Source: Paenibacillus tyrphae (GTDB lineage: Bacteria; Bacillota; Bacilli; Paenibacillales; NBRC-103111). Taken from it: a stretch of DNA of 64,000 nucleotides. The stretch covers positions 146,199-210,198 of the forward strand of contig NZ_JAMZAW010000013.1 of assembly GCF_024158745.1 (NCBI RefSeq), in the 5' to 3' direction. Made by a program: the position numbers and the translations under genes. Below, one piece after another: positions 43,001 to 51,328 of the stretch. Every line of letters begins with the position of its first letter. Position 1 is the first letter of the stretch. The notes under the pieces were generated by a model that did not search any database, was not told the origin of the DNA, and was given only the letters and a program-made list of their open reading frames with translations.

Positions 43001-46000
43001 GTGTGCCGCTCAAGGTGCCATCTGCCGCAAGCGTCAACCCGCTGGGCAGTGTTCCCGCGACAGTGCTCCAAGTGTAGACGCCGTTGCCGCCTTTGGCCTC
43101 AAGCGAAGCCGTATAGGCTGCTCCGACAGCCCCATGCGGCACGCCGGTTGTCGAAATCTCAAGCAGCGGATTTACCTGAATCGTGAGCTCTTTTGTCGCC
43201 GTTACGCCGTTGCCATCCGTAATCTGAACGGTAAAGCTGTAGCCGTTCGCCAACGTTGGCGTGCCGCTGAGCTTCGCCGTCGCGGGATCGAACGTCATGC
43301 CCGCGGGCAGAACGCCGTCTGCGACAGCCCACACGTACATCCCATCGCCGCCCGTCGCTGTCAACGTTTGCGAATAGGCGACGCCAACCGTACCTTGCGG
43401 CAAGCTCGAAGCAACGATTTGCGGCTTCGGATAGATCGCGGTCGCATCGCTAGCCGAGTTGTTGCCCGAATTGATCTCGCCTCCACCGGAAACGGCTGCC
43501 GTGTTCGTGACACTCGCAGGCGCATCTTGATCTACCGATACCGTTACGGTGATCGGAGGATAAGCGGCTCCTCCTGCCAGCGCATCGGATCGGGTACAGC
43601 TTGACGTTCCGATATCGCAGGTCCAGCCATTTCCGACAAGTCCCTTCAACGTGAGCCCGGCAGGCAGTGTGTCCGTCACCGTTACAACGTCGTCCGTTGC
43701 GCCTTGTCCGTTATTAGTCACGGTCAACGTATATACGGCCGAGGCTTGCCCTTGCGTAAAGCTGCCCGTATGCGACTTTACCAACGTCAAATCGGCTACG
43801 GGAATGATCGTCGTCGGATCGCTAGCCGTATTATTGGCGTTATTGGCATCGCCGCCGCCTGAGACTGTGGCCGTATTCGTGAGCTGCGCAGCCGCATTGG
43901 CGGCAACGTTCACCGTCAAGGTGATCGGCGGATAGCTCCCCCCGGAAGCAAGCGCGTCCGATCTGCTGCAGGTGAGCGTTCCCGCATCACAAGTCCAGCC
44001 CGCACCCGCGAATCCCGTAACGGTCATCCCCGCAGGCAGCGTGTCGGCTACCGTCACCGTACCGCTTGTCAAGCCGGTTCCGGCATTGCGGACGTTGATC
44101 GTATACGAAGCCCCCGTTTGCCCTTGCTTAAAGTTCCCTGCATGCGATTTCGTAATCGTCAGATCGGGCAATTGAATGATATTCGTCGGATCGCTGGCGG
44201 TGTTATTCGACGCATTGATATCTCCGCCGCCCGAAACCTCGGCTACGTTCGTTACGCTTGCAGGCGCATTCGCCGCCACGCTTACCTTCAGCGTAATGTC
44301 CGGATAGCTCGCCCCCGTCTGGAGCGCGTCCGTTCGCGTGCAGGTGCGCGTGCCCAAAGTACAAGTCCAGCCCGCTCCCCCCAGCTGGGTGGCCGTCAAT
44401 CCGGCGGGCAGCGAATCTTTTACCGTTACCGTACCGCTTGTGGCGACGTCTCCGAGGTTTTTGACCGTCATTGTATACGTAGCGCCGGTTTGCCCCTGCG
44501 TAAAGTTGCCGGTGTGCGTCTTGGTGATGGAAAGGTCCGGCGGACCTGTAACCGTCAGTTTGAACGAAGTGCTTAAACTGCGGGACATTCCCGAAACCGA
44601 GCTGTTGGCGGTCACCTGAATGTCGGCCGTGCCGATTGCAGCCGGCGTGACGGTCAATGTGCGGGATGCCCCGCTGCCTGTGATGACGATGCTTCCGTCC
44701 GGAACCACCGCTTGATCGGAGGAACCGGCCGCCAGCCCGGAAAGCTTCGTTTCGTCCCACGGGAGGGTCAGCGTATAGTTGCCGTTCAAGCTGATCGTGG
44801 CATCCGGCAGGCCTTCATAAGCGCCGATATCAACAACGGCGTTCTTTTTCCGCAGGAAGCCCCGTTGGTCGAACGTCGTTGCCAAAGCATTGCTTCCTTT
44901 GCCGATCGCGGGACTGCTTCCCTTCAAAGCATTCGTTTCGCCCAAACCGCCATTGGCGGCCAAAGGAAGCACACCCGGGTCGGCAACGTCTACCAGATTC
45001 CCGCTCCCTCCCGGCACAAGTCCGTTGCCTCCTAGCCCGACCAGATTGTAGCTGCTCGTGGCGTCGATTCCCGCAACGACATTTTGACCGGTCCTTGCTT
45101 CAATATCGCTTGCAGCGTTCCCTGCCTTGCTGTTCCCGGCGGCAAGCGTGTTTTGCAGCTTAGGATTGCCATCCAGCACATACAACCCGCCGCCCCCCTG
45201 ATCGGCGTTATTGCTGAACAAAGTGACGTGCGTCAGCGTAATGTTTCCTTTCGAAGCGACATACAAGCCGCCGCCTTTCCCCTTGGCCGTATTGCCGCTG
45301 ATCGTCGTATTCGTTATCGTGGCCGGTGCGCTGAGGTAAAGTCCACCGCCGCCTGCCTGAGGATCGCTCGTTCCGTTGGCTTGGTTGCGGGAAATCGTTG
45401 TGCCGTCGATCCGGATCTGCCCCCCTACCGAAGCGGGAAAAATAGTCATCCCGCCCCCCAAACCGTTCGAAGCGATATTGCCATCGATAACGGAGCTTAA
45501 TACGTCGATGTTCATATCGCCCTCAAAATGCACGCCGCCTCCCCGTTCCATAGCGGTGTTTCCTTGAACGACCGTGTTGCGAACAACCGCCTTGCCTCCG
45601 GGCAGTCCGGCGATATTCATGCCGCCGCCCCAATGGCCGGGGGCTGATACGGAATTCCCGGTGACGACGCAGTTCTCGATCGTTACCGTGCCTTGGCTGC
45701 CTGTGTAACCAAGAATTCCTCCGCCTCCGTACAGGTCGCCAGCCCAAAGCTGTCCGCCGCTGACCGTCAGCGCCTTCAACGAGATGTTATAGCCGGTATC
45801 CGAATCCGGATTCAGATTGAATACCCGATTGGCTGCTCCCACCCTCGGTTTGATCACCGTGCCCGCTGGATTCCCGTTAGGGTCTCCTCCCGCTCCGATG
45901 ATCTCCACGTTGCTGCGAATTGCCAATTCTCCCGAATCCAACACGTAAGTCCCGGCCGGGATTTGGATCGTATTCGATCCGCCCGAACCGTTGCTTTGAT

Positions 46001-46217
46001 TCACCGCCGCCCGCAGCGTGCAATGACCCGATACCGAGCAGTCTCCTGGTGTATCGTCTGTCGTGTCCACGGTTATCGTAGCTGCGAAAGCGGAGGAGGC
46101 TGCAAACATGGACAAAAGCAACAATAAAACCGCCGCACCGCCGAAAACGGCAAGCGTCCGTACAAAGCTTGCGGCTCGCCCCGCTTCGGCATGATCAACC
46201 ATGGCGCTCATTCTCAT
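40083..46217 (-). CDS. Giant SLH-anchored surface protein with beta-helix, DUF11 and Ig-like repeats
   Basis: A protein of about 2,044 residues. After a signal peptide (TLAVFGGAAVLLLLLSMFAA, cleavage near SAFA) comes a CSLREA-type opening, TITVDTTDDTPGDCS and CTLRAAVNQSN, leading into a right-handed beta helix (about 60-480). Three DUF11 repeats follow (roughly 560-930), each starting PDLSITKTHTGNF-like and ending GGG-INxxNNTASD. Then come five He_PIG-type Ig-like repeats (about 935-1380; GTVGVAY...LPAGMTFDPATAxxSGTP), three Big-type repeats (1380-1640), a Ser/Gly/Pro linker, and three SLH domains at the C terminus that bind pyruvylated cell-wall polymer. Start is uncertain among several nearby ATGs behind GAAGGAAGG. 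It is last in a run with tail-collar genes and ends at a strong terminator. Confidence 0.9.
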   Translation of the reverse strand: MRMSAMVDHAEAGRAASFVRTLAVFGGAAVLLLLLSMFAASSAFAATITVDTTDDTPGDCSVSGHCTLRAAVNQSNGSGGSNTIQIPAGTYVLDSGELAIRSNVEIIGAGGDPNGNPAGTVIKPRVGAANRVFNLNPDSDTGYNISLKALTVSGGQLWAGDLYGGGGILGYTGSQGTVTIENCVVTGNSVSAPGHWGGGMNIAGLPGGKAVVRNTVVQGNTAMERGGGVHFEGDMNIDVLSSVIDGNIASNGLGGGMTIFPASVGGQIRIDGTTISRNQANGTSDPQAGGGGLYLSAPATITNTTISGNTAKGKGGGLYVASKGNITLTHVTLFSNNADQGGGGLYVLDGNPKLQNTLAAGNSKAGNAASDIEARTGQNVVAGIDATSSYNLVGLGGNGLVPGGSGNLVDVADPGVLPLAANGGLGETNALKGSSPAIGKGSNALATTFDQRGFLRKKNAVVDIGAYEGLPDATISLNGNYTLTLPWDETKLSGLAAGSSDQAVVPDGSIVITGSGASRTLTVTPAAIGTADIQVTANSSVSGMSRSLSTSFKLTVTGPPDLSITKTHTGNFTQGQTGATYTMTVKNLGDVATSGTVTVKDSLPAGLTATQLGGAGWTCTLGTRTCTRTDALQTGASYPDITLKVSVAANAPASVTNVAEVSGGGDINASNNTASDPTNIIQLPDLTITKSHAGNFKQGQTGASYTINVRNAGTGLTSGTVTVADTLPAGMTVTGFAGAGWTCDAGTLTCSRSDALASGGSYPPITLTVNVAANAAAQLTNTATVSGGGDANNANNTASDPTTIIPVADLTLVKSHTGSFTQGQASAVYTLTVTNNGQGATDDVVTVTDTLPAGLTLKGLVGNGWTCDIGTSSCTRSDALAGGAAYPPITVTVSVDQDAPASVTNTAAVSGGGEINSGNNSASDATAIYPKPQIVASSLPQGTVGVAYSQTLTATGGDGMYVWAVADGVLPAGMTFDPATAKLSGTPTLANGYSFTVQITDGNGVTATKELTIQVNPLLEISTTGVPHGAVGAAYTASLEAKGGNGVYTWSTVAGTLPSGLTLAADGTLSGTPTGEGAFSFTVLVTDGNSITASRALTLQIHPQLVIQAPALPEGTVGIAYPQQILSASGGNGTYTWSVVSGSLPAGMTFDPATAAISGTPSAEGTYSFTVQVADGNGVKATKAVTLLVRAALKVQTPELTEGTVGVAYANQEFSAAGGSGTYTWSVSGSLPAGLTFAVDPLDPKKAFVQGKPTTAGNYEFQVQVKDSNGVTVVKNLSIQVNPELIFTAAPLPEGTVGLTYAGRTLSAAGGSGTYRWSVEDGRLPDGLTLDASRGTINGTPKESGVYTVTIQVKDGNGIAVSKVLTLKIQPPVLLGIAFEASEYAVKTGETRDTVVKATYSDSKVVRLTAGVVYTVKDTSVALVNESGQLTGVRSGSTVLAATYGGIKAETSVLVNKSITGLAFDRPSYSLKVGEQANTVVSATYGGGRIVLTNGVIYSVKDAAIAEVDLHGVVTGKKAGTTVVSATYGEDTVQATIIVNLDVALTGIRFTPDTYELKTGQSVPAVLIADFSDKSTTLIGRAAVYTFQAAGIAGINEEGVVTALQPGTTVVTATYGGRSATAVIRVTAWSNDSGSDSPSASSGGSSGPAPTPNPEGIAVNVRSHDGSKETIQVSQDDIRTGLVRVTASASSAYVELPSATIAKLLAMNPELSILFQTAGGLMELPLAQIDPQTLAKLLGLPADDLHVNVGIRTPDAQEREQLSEALRRIGGKELAAPADFYVRITDSNGNEVKQNVFTSYTVRTLPLNGQANAATATGVWWDPVAREYRFVPTVFETRDGKPVAKLKRQGFSVYTVLDRSVSFGDLQGHWAKSTIESLASKLIVQGRKADAYEPEGRVTRAEWAALLVRSLGLNVSQEKAPFGDVKDGDWFASAVGAAHKAKLIDGYEDGTFRPNQTVTREELAAMTARAIKYVGAKPADIRSAGESFQDSANISAWAGDAVRQAVKAGIIEGDDQGRFRPADSASRAEAATMLYRLLKAISFI

Positions 46218-46287
46218 TCCCATATCCTTCCTTCGTCCCACCGATTCTCCCTTTTAAACGACCAATAGCGTACCGGATACCGGCGCA

Positions 46288-46809
46288 TCAGCCTCTGGGA
46301 GGAAAAATACCAGTAATACAAATAATAAAATGAACGGCAAGATAGGGCTGCATATTGTTATGAGGCTGGGAGCCCCCTGCTGATTGGACCGCCCCCGGAT
46401 CCAGCCGAACGGGATTCGTAAAGCCGCCGTAAGCGGCTCCCCCGACACGCCCCGGGGTTTTCGCCCATACCATTCCTTCGACCGTCGTTCCGGAACCTAA
46501 AGCGGCGGAGTTGACCGGATGCGTGTGTGCGGGAAGCTCCGCTGCCATTAGCGTTACCGTTTGGCTGCCTCCTGACTGTCCGATATTCCGTTCCGTTAAC
46601 CCCGGCCCTTGCCCCCAATGCATCGGAGCCGCTCCCTGCAAATTTGGCAGGCCAAACGTCGTTTTCCCGTCTCCTCCATACTTCGTGCCAATGATCGAAA
46701 ACAAAGCCGTATTTTGCGCAATCAGCATAAGTTGTCCGTTGCAGAAAGCCCAGCCTTTAGGAGCAAAATTGCCTGCAAACATCGTGATCTCCCCATAAAA
46801 ACTATCCAT
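46288..46809 (-). CDS. Phage-tail-collar (MdpB-like) protein 3
   Basis: A 173-residue protein of the phage tail collar family, also known as microcystin-dependent proteins. It begins MDSFYGEITMFAGNFAPKGW, continues AFCNGQLMLIAQNTALFSII and TKYGGDGKTTFGLPNLQG, and holds LPAHTHPVN in the middle, the family His motif. The C terminus is FIICITGIFPPRG. GGAAGGAG precedes the ATG at 46809; the longer frame overlaps the previous gene. It is the third of three tandem paralogues and lies directly before the giant surface-protein gene. Confidence 0.9.
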   Translation of the reverse strand: MDSFYGEITMFAGNFAPKGWAFCNGQLMLIAQNTALFSIIGTKYGGDGKTTFGLPNLQGAAPMHWGQGPGLTERNIGQSGGSQTVTLMAAELPAHTHPVNSAALGSGTTVEGMVWAKTPGRVGGAAYGGFTNPVRLDPGAVQSAGGSQPHNNMQPYLAVHFIICITGIFPPRG

Positions 46810-46826
46810 GAGCCTGCTCCTTCCTC

Positions 46827-47324
46827 CTACCCCCTGCTTGGATAAATGCCTTGAATCGCAATGCAAAAATTCAAAACCGTATAGGGCTGCATGTTCGTGT
46901 GACCTTGATTTTGTCCCACATTGACCACAGCGCCCGCACTCAGCTGTTTGTCGGCTTGCGTATGGTAGGAGCTTACTGCCGTTTTGGCCCAGACGTTATT
47001 TACGGGGCTTTTGGACGAGGCTATGTCATTGCTCCCCCACGCCTGATGGGTATGTGCCGGTATTTCGTTTATAGTCAACGCATGCATTTCTTCACCCCCG
47101 GCTTGTCCTAAGGTGAAATCTTTCGATAAGTGAATCGGCACCCGCCCGCGCAAATCCGGGAGCGCAAAGGTGGTTACTCCGTTCCCGCCATAGGTCGTTC
47201 CCAGAATGGAAAACAAAGCCTGATTCTGATTAATCGGCAAAATTTGTCCGTTGCATTGAGCCCATCCGCGCGGCGCAAAGCCAAAAGCAAATAATTTAAT
47301 TTGTCCGAAATAAGGTTCCGACAC
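46827..47324 (-). CDS. Phage-tail-collar (MdpB-like) protein 2
   Basis: A 165-residue paralogue that starts at GTG behind AAGGAGGAG. Family blocks are GQIKLFAFGFAPRGWAQCNG, TTYGGNGVTTFALPDLRG and IPAHTHQAWG, with the end FCIAIQGIYPSRG. No other phage genes (capsid, terminase, lysis) lie nearby, so these are domesticated stand-alone proteins rather than part of a prophage. What they do is not known for this gene group; in phages the domain sits at the tip of tail fibres. Confidence 0.9.
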   Translation of the reverse strand: MSEPYFGQIKLFAFGFAPRGWAQCNGQILPINQNQALFSILGTTYGGNGVTTFALPDLRGRVPIHLSKDFTLGQAGGEEMHALTINEIPAHTHQAWGSNDIASSKSPVNNVWAKTAVSSYHTQADKQLSAGAVVNVGQNQGHTNMQPYTVLNFCIAIQGIYPSRG

Positions 47325-47354
47325 CCCAACTCCTCCTTCTGCAATCCGTCTAAA

Positions 47355-47870
47355 TTAGTTTTGGGGAGGGTAAGTCCCATACAAGGAAATAATGAACGAA
47401 ACGGTTGTGAAAGGCATCATATTGTCATGCGGCTGACCGCCTCCGGATTGCGCTAAGGCGCCGGGGTTCATCGTTCCGCTCGGCGTTCCGCCGCCGAACT
47501 GCGTTAGCGTCGAGTTCGCCCAGTACCCGTCATTCGGCGAATCCGTCGTTCCCTGCTGCGACTGAGCCATCGCCATATGCGTATGCGCGGGCAGCTGGTT
47601 CGTGTTCAGCGTTACGGATTCGACGCCATAATTTTGTCCCAATACATAAGAACTGCTCCCTGGCCGCTGCCCCATATGGATCGGCACCCGTCCCCTCAAG
47701 TCCGGCAAAGCAAAGGTCACCTGCCCGTCCCCGCCGTAGGTCGTGCCAATCAGGTTGAAGAGAGTATCATTCTCTGCAATGGACAAAAGCTGACCGTCGC
47801 AAAACGCCCAGCCTGTAGGCGCAAACTCTCCGGCAAACATCCGGATTTCGCCTAAATACGGCTCTGCCAT
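47355..47870 (-). CDS. Phage-tail-collar (MdpB-like) protein 1
   Basis: A 171-residue paralogue, first of three. It reads MAEPYLGEIRMFAGEFAPTG, then TTYGGDGQVTFALPDLRGRV and LPAHTHMAMAQ, ending FIISLYGTYPPQN. AAAGGAG precedes the ATG. The three proteins share the general frame but differ in the segment after the AHTH motif, which in tail tips forms the variable receptor-facing loop. None has a signal peptide, so surface display would need a dedicated route. Confidence 0.9.
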   Translation of the reverse strand: MAEPYLGEIRMFAGEFAPTGWAFCDGQLLSIAENDTLFNLIGTTYGGDGQVTFALPDLRGRVPIHMGQRPGSSSYVLGQNYGVESVTLNTNQLPAHTHMAMAQSQQGTTDSPNDGYWANSTLTQFGGGTPSGTMNPGALAQSGGGQPHDNMMPFTTVSFIISLYGTYPPQN

Positions 47871-47908
47871 CCATAATCAACTCCTTTTTTGATTCAGTAT
47901 AGTGAACG

Positions 47909-48208
47909 CTATTGTGCTGCCAGCGGGCGGCTAAATATAACTTCATACAGAAAACCTTCGGGATTTTTGCCTACGGGTACCGTAAAAAGGTGGAGTTCGC
48001 CCAACTGTGGATGCTTGAACGGATAGATCTGCTGTGGGAGAAATGGTTCCGGGGGGCCTGCAAAGAGTAATGAAAACTGCTCGTAATCGGGTGAGGTGCC
48101 TGTGTCCTTGACCTCGATCAAAATCAATTCGGCTTCGCTTTCATCCAGCAGCACTTTAAAGCTGGTATGCAGCACGCCATGAAAAGATGAAAAAGAATCC
48201 GCGCGCAA
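47909..48208 (-). CDS. DUF6916-family protein
   Basis: A 99-residue protein starting at TTG behind AGGTGAT. It is a compact beta-rich domain: FKVLLDESEAELILIEVKDT, then YEQFSLLFAGPPEPFLPQQI, and LGELHLFTVPVGKN. DUF6916 proteins are small, of unknown function, and recur beside tail-collar genes, which is the main ground for the call. It lies between the GNAT gene and the first tail-collar gene on the same strand. Confidence 0.8.
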   Translation of the reverse strand: MRADSFSSFHGVLHTSFKVLLDESEAELILIEVKDTGTSPDYEQFSLLFAGPPEPFLPQQIYPFKHPQLGELHLFTVPVGKNPEGFLYEVIFSRPLAAQ

Positions 48209-48222
48209 AATATCACCTACAT

Positions 48223-48768
48223 TTAGGATAGAGTGTCAGCATGCCAAATCATCTCGCAGTACAATTCGTTTTCTTGCTCCGTACGGAACCCGAGCCGTTC
48301 GTATAAACGCCGGGCCGGATTATGAACCTGCACGCTCAGGCAAAGCGGCTTCGCGGCTTTTTGCGCTTCGTGCTGAAGCGTTTGCAGCAGCGATGTGCCA
48401 ATCCCCTGCCGTTGATACGCAGGAAGCAAGGCCAGATCGACCAGCACGATCCGGTCTTCCAGCCGGGCCGTCATCCAACGGCCAACCCGTTCCTGCCCAC
48501 GCCAAACGATCTCCCATGCGGCTTCCGGATACTGTACGGCGTATGCCTTTTGCTGAAACTGGTACTGCATCCGGAGAAACTGGTCGATCTGTCCGGGTCC
48601 CCAGCCCCATGCCCCGACTTCCTCGATCCGGCTGCTTGCATACACATCATAAAGAAAGGGCTCGTCCTCCGCTTGGGCGCGGGAAAAACGTAACACCGCC
48701 TGCACCTGCCTTCGGGCCTGATTGCCGTCAAAAAAATTGTCCGCTGCGTCTGCCGCCATATTCCGCAA
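48223..48768 (-). CDS. GNAT-family N-acetyltransferase
   Basis: A 181-residue acetyltransferase. The acetyl-CoA site is LALLPAYQRQGIGTSLLQTL (motif A, Q/RxxGxG/A), followed by LSVQVHNPARRLYERLGFRT, the usual end of the fold. The N terminus before RFSRAQAEDEPFLYDVY is longer than usual and has no clear ribosome site, so the true start may differ. It opens the run GNAT, DUF6916, three tail-collar genes and the SLH protein. A GNAT gene in this place recurs in tail-collar clusters by my recollection; a role in modifying the surface proteins is a guess. Confidence 0.85.
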   Translation of the reverse strand: MRNMAADAADNFFDGNQARRQVQAVLRFSRAQAEDEPFLYDVYASSRIEEVGAWGWGPGQIDQFLRMQYQFQQKAYAVQYPEAAWEIVWRGQERVGRWMTARLEDRIVLVDLALLPAYQRQGIGTSLLQTLQHEAQKAAKPLCLSVQVHNPARRLYERLGFRTEQENELYCEMIWHADTLS

Positions 48769-48888
48769 ACCAGCATTTTATGCTATCTTAAAATTTAGGT
48801 ATAAAATACTAGATTATTCAATTAAATTATACATAGTTTCCTAGCATTCGGCTACAACGAATTGATGCTCTAATAGAGGAGATTGCTA

Positions 48889-50553
48889 ATGAAAAATAAA
48901 ACGCTTTCCCGACGCACGTTTCTGGCTTACCTTGGCACCGGAGCCGTTACGATTGCCGCCGCATCGACAGGCTTGGGCGCTTTTACCGGCAGCGCTGCCG
49001 CAAGCGATCTCCTGTTCGACCGGAAAACCGGCAAAGTAACCGACGCTTTCGCACCGATCGAACCGGGGGCGGGCGACGAGCTCGTCCTCCCCAAAGGCTT
49101 CAGGCACGACGTTCTGGTCAGCTTCGGAGACCCGATCAACGGCAAGGGCGATACGTTCGGCTACAACAACGAGTTTACCCGCTTCTTTCCGTTTGACGAC
49201 AAGCAGGTGAACGGACTTCTCTGGGTCAATCACGCCTCTGTCCACCCGCTGCTCGCACTGGGCCAGCGGCAGCCCGGCCCTCTCGGAACAGATCAGGTTA
49301 AATCGCTATTGTACAACCAAGGGGCCTCTATCGTCGAAGCATACCGAGATCGGGAAGGCAAGTGGAGAATCAACCCCGACTCCGCGTACGGACGGCGAAT
49401 TACGGGCTACGACCGGGTCGAGCTTACCGGACCGGCCCGGGGAACGCGCGCCGTGAAGGGAGCCTCGCTGGTGCAAGGCACCTTCGGGAACGGCGCAGGG
49501 AGCGTAACGCCGTGGGGCACGGTGCTATCCTGCGAAGGAGACTTCGAGAGCACCTGCGGCAGCGCCGGGCTTGAGCTCTCGCATTACGGCTGGGTGGTCG
49601 AAGCCGATCCGTTCGACAGCAATTTCAAGCTGCGTAAGCATACTGCCCTTGGCCGGTTCCATCACGGCCAGTTGGCCGTAACGCTAAGCAAGGACGGCCG
49701 TGTGGTCGTCTATATGGGAGACACGACCCCGGATTCGTGTCTTTACAAATTTGTCAGCTCCGGGAAGTTCAATGCAAGTGCGGGGAAAGCAAACGCCGAC
49801 CTGCTGACCGAAGGCATGCTTTACGCGGCCGACCTCGTCAACGGGCGATGGGTTCCGCTGACGATCGAAACCGTCAAGAAAGCGTTGAACCGCGACGACT
49901 TCCGAGTGCCGTTCGGCGTCAATCAAATTAAGGAAGTGCTCGTCGAGCGGTACAAGGAGCAAGCCGATGTGCTCGTCTACGCTCAGGACGCCGCCTTGAT
50001 CTTGGGTGCGACGCCAACCGACAGGCCGGCCGGACTGGCTGTTCATGCCAAAAGCGGCGCCCTGATCGCCGCCTATCCGAATAATATACGCCACGGGAAT
50101 ATCCACGGGCATCTGGCGCAGCTCACAGAGCAGGACGGTGACGCAGGCGCCGCGGCGTTCGACTATGAAATCGTATCGAACGGCGGGCGCAGCAGCGGCT
50201 ACAGCTCGCCGGGAACGCTCCTCTTCGACGACCGGAGCAACCTGTGGGTCGCCTCCGATATCCCGGCGGACAAGCTGAATCAAGGCGCATACGCCCCGTT
50301 CCGCAACAACGGGCTGTACGTGGTCCGCACAGCCGGCCAGGATGCCGCGGCGGCGCAGCTTTTTGCTTCCGCGCCCGTCGAAGCGGCCTTTACGGGCCCC
50401 TGCTTCACGGGGGACGAACGGACCTTGTTCCTGTCCGTCTCGCACCCCGGTCAAGCCACGGCGCAAGCCGGCAAACCGACGAGCCTATGGCCCCACCGCT
50501 CCGGGGATTCCGGTCCCCGTCCGTCCGTCGTCGCCATCAGCGGCTTCGCTTAA
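48889..50553 (+). CDS. PhoX/DUF839-family phosphatase with Tat signal
   Basis: A 554-residue exported protein. The N terminus KTLSRRTFLAYLGTG holds a twin-arginine motif followed by a hydrophobic stretch ending in TGSAAA, so it is exported folded by the Tat pathway. The mature part follows PhoX-like proteins: GYNNEFTRFFPFD, GLLWVNHASVHPL, GGxxSVTPWGTVLSCEGDFE and LGRFHHGQLAVTL are typical blocks; metal ligands of PhoX are Glu and Asp residues in such places. PhoX enzymes are calcium/iron phosphatases active on organic phosphates. GAGGAG precedes the ATG. It is followed by a terminator. Confidence 0.88.
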   Translation: MKNKTLSRRTFLAYLGTGAVTIAAASTGLGAFTGSAAASDLLFDRKTGKVTDAFAPIEPGAGDELVLPKGFRHDVLVSFGDPINGKGDTFGYNNEFTRFFPFDDKQVNGLLWVNHASVHPLLALGQRQPGPLGTDQVKSLLYNQGASIVEAYRDREGKWRINPDSAYGRRITGYDRVELTGPARGTRAVKGASLVQGTFGNGAGSVTPWGTVLSCEGDFESTCGSAGLELSHYGWVVEADPFDSNFKLRKHTALGRFHHGQLAVTLSKDGRVVVYMGDTTPDSCLYKFVSSGKFNASAGKANADLLTEGMLYAADLVNGRWVPLTIETVKKALNRDDFRVPFGVNQIKEVLVERYKEQADVLVYAQDAALILGATPTDRPAGLAVHAKSGALIAAYPNNIRHGNIHGHLAQLTEQDGDAGAAAFDYEIVSNGGRSSGYSSPGTLLFDDRSNLWVASDIPADKLNQGAYAPFRNNGLYVVRTAGQDAAAAQLFASAPVEAAFTGPCFTGDERTLFLSVSHPGQATAQAGKPTSLWPHRSGDSGPRPSVVAISGFA

Positions 50554-50563
50554 AACGGAAGAC

Positions 50564-50587
50564 AAGCCTCCACGGTGGAGGCTTTTT
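50564..50587 (+). terminator. Terminator behind the PhoX-like gene
   Basis: AAGCCTCCAC and GTGGAGGCTTTTT make a 10-bp stem ending in T residues. Confidence 0.88.
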
Positions 50588-50708
50588 CCTCATAAAAAGC
50601 ACCGGATTTACGCTTTAATACCGTCGAATCGTGTCGAAGCCTTGGAATTTTTCCTTTCAAAGGCTATAATGTCATCAGAGTGAATTTGGCAGAAGAAATG
50701 GAAGTGGA

Positions 50709-51221
50709 ATGAACTTGCGAAAAATTGGAAGAAATGAGCCGTGTCCCTGCGGCAGCGGAAAGAAGTACAAGCACTGCTGCCTTCTGACCGGTGAAGCGCC
50801 TCAACTCCAAGCGGCAGCGCCGAATACCGGCTCGCCGTCCAACATCCGGCCTTCAGCGGATCAAGGTCCGTCTCTCAATGCGGAAACCGTGCAGACACTT
50901 ATTGAGGTGCTGGACTGGCCTCAAGAAATATATCAATCGGTCGCCGAACAATTAGCCGGACAAATGGCAGGAACCTTCAATTGGCAGCGCATTACGGAAG
51001 CCGTTGCCTTGTGGCATGCTTACGCGTCCCACGAACGCCCGCAGATCCGCAAAGCAGACGTGATGCTCGCCGCTATGGAATACGCCATCGGCTCCATGCA
51101 CGGCGTTGCCGAAGTGACGCAATCGGCGCTTTCGGCCAAATACAACGTATCGTCCGGTTCGATCGCCCAACGGGCACAAAAAATTACGGAGTTCGCCGAG
51201 CAGATGAAAAACGGCAAATAA
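50709..51221 (+). CDS. SEC-C zinc-motif protein
   Basis: A 170-residue protein. The N terminus [19 protein letters not shown] is the SEC-C motif (CxCx8C(C/H)), a zinc ribbon shared with the tail of SecA. A low-complexity linker (residues 32-60) is followed by a helical domain with [20 protein letters not shown] and [20 protein letters not shown], the latter resembling a helix-turn-helix. It may bind nucleic acid or a ribosome/SecB-like partner. Neighbours do not help. Terminator follows. Confidence 0.85.
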   Translation: MNLRKIGRNEPCPCGSGKKYKHCCLLTGEAPQLQAAAPNTGSPSNIRPSADQGPSLNAETVQTLIEVLDWPQEIYQSVAEQLAGQMAGTFNWQRITEAVALWHAYASHERPQIRKADVMLAAMEYAIGSMHGVAEVTQSALSAKYNVSSGSIAQRAQKITEFAEQMKNGK

Positions 51222-51247
51222 AACCGTAAGATATTCCGCAAAAAACA

Positions 51248-51290
51248 AAAACCGTTCTCCCGACTCATCGGGAAAACGGTTTTTTTTGTC
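51248..51290 (+). terminator. Terminator between the SEC-C gene and tatD
   Basis: AAAACCGTTCTCCCGA and TCGGGAAAACGGTTTTTTTT form a long stem. A-rich and T-rich sides suggest it also serves the opposite strand. Confidence 0.88.
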
Positions 51291-51328
51291 GTTTCGACGA
51301 AGAAATGGTCATCTGACGCCGCGCGGTA

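Noticed and set aside
46288..47870. Prophage
   Set aside because: Only tail-collar domain proteins are present; no capsid, portal, terminase, integrase or lysis genes lie nearby.
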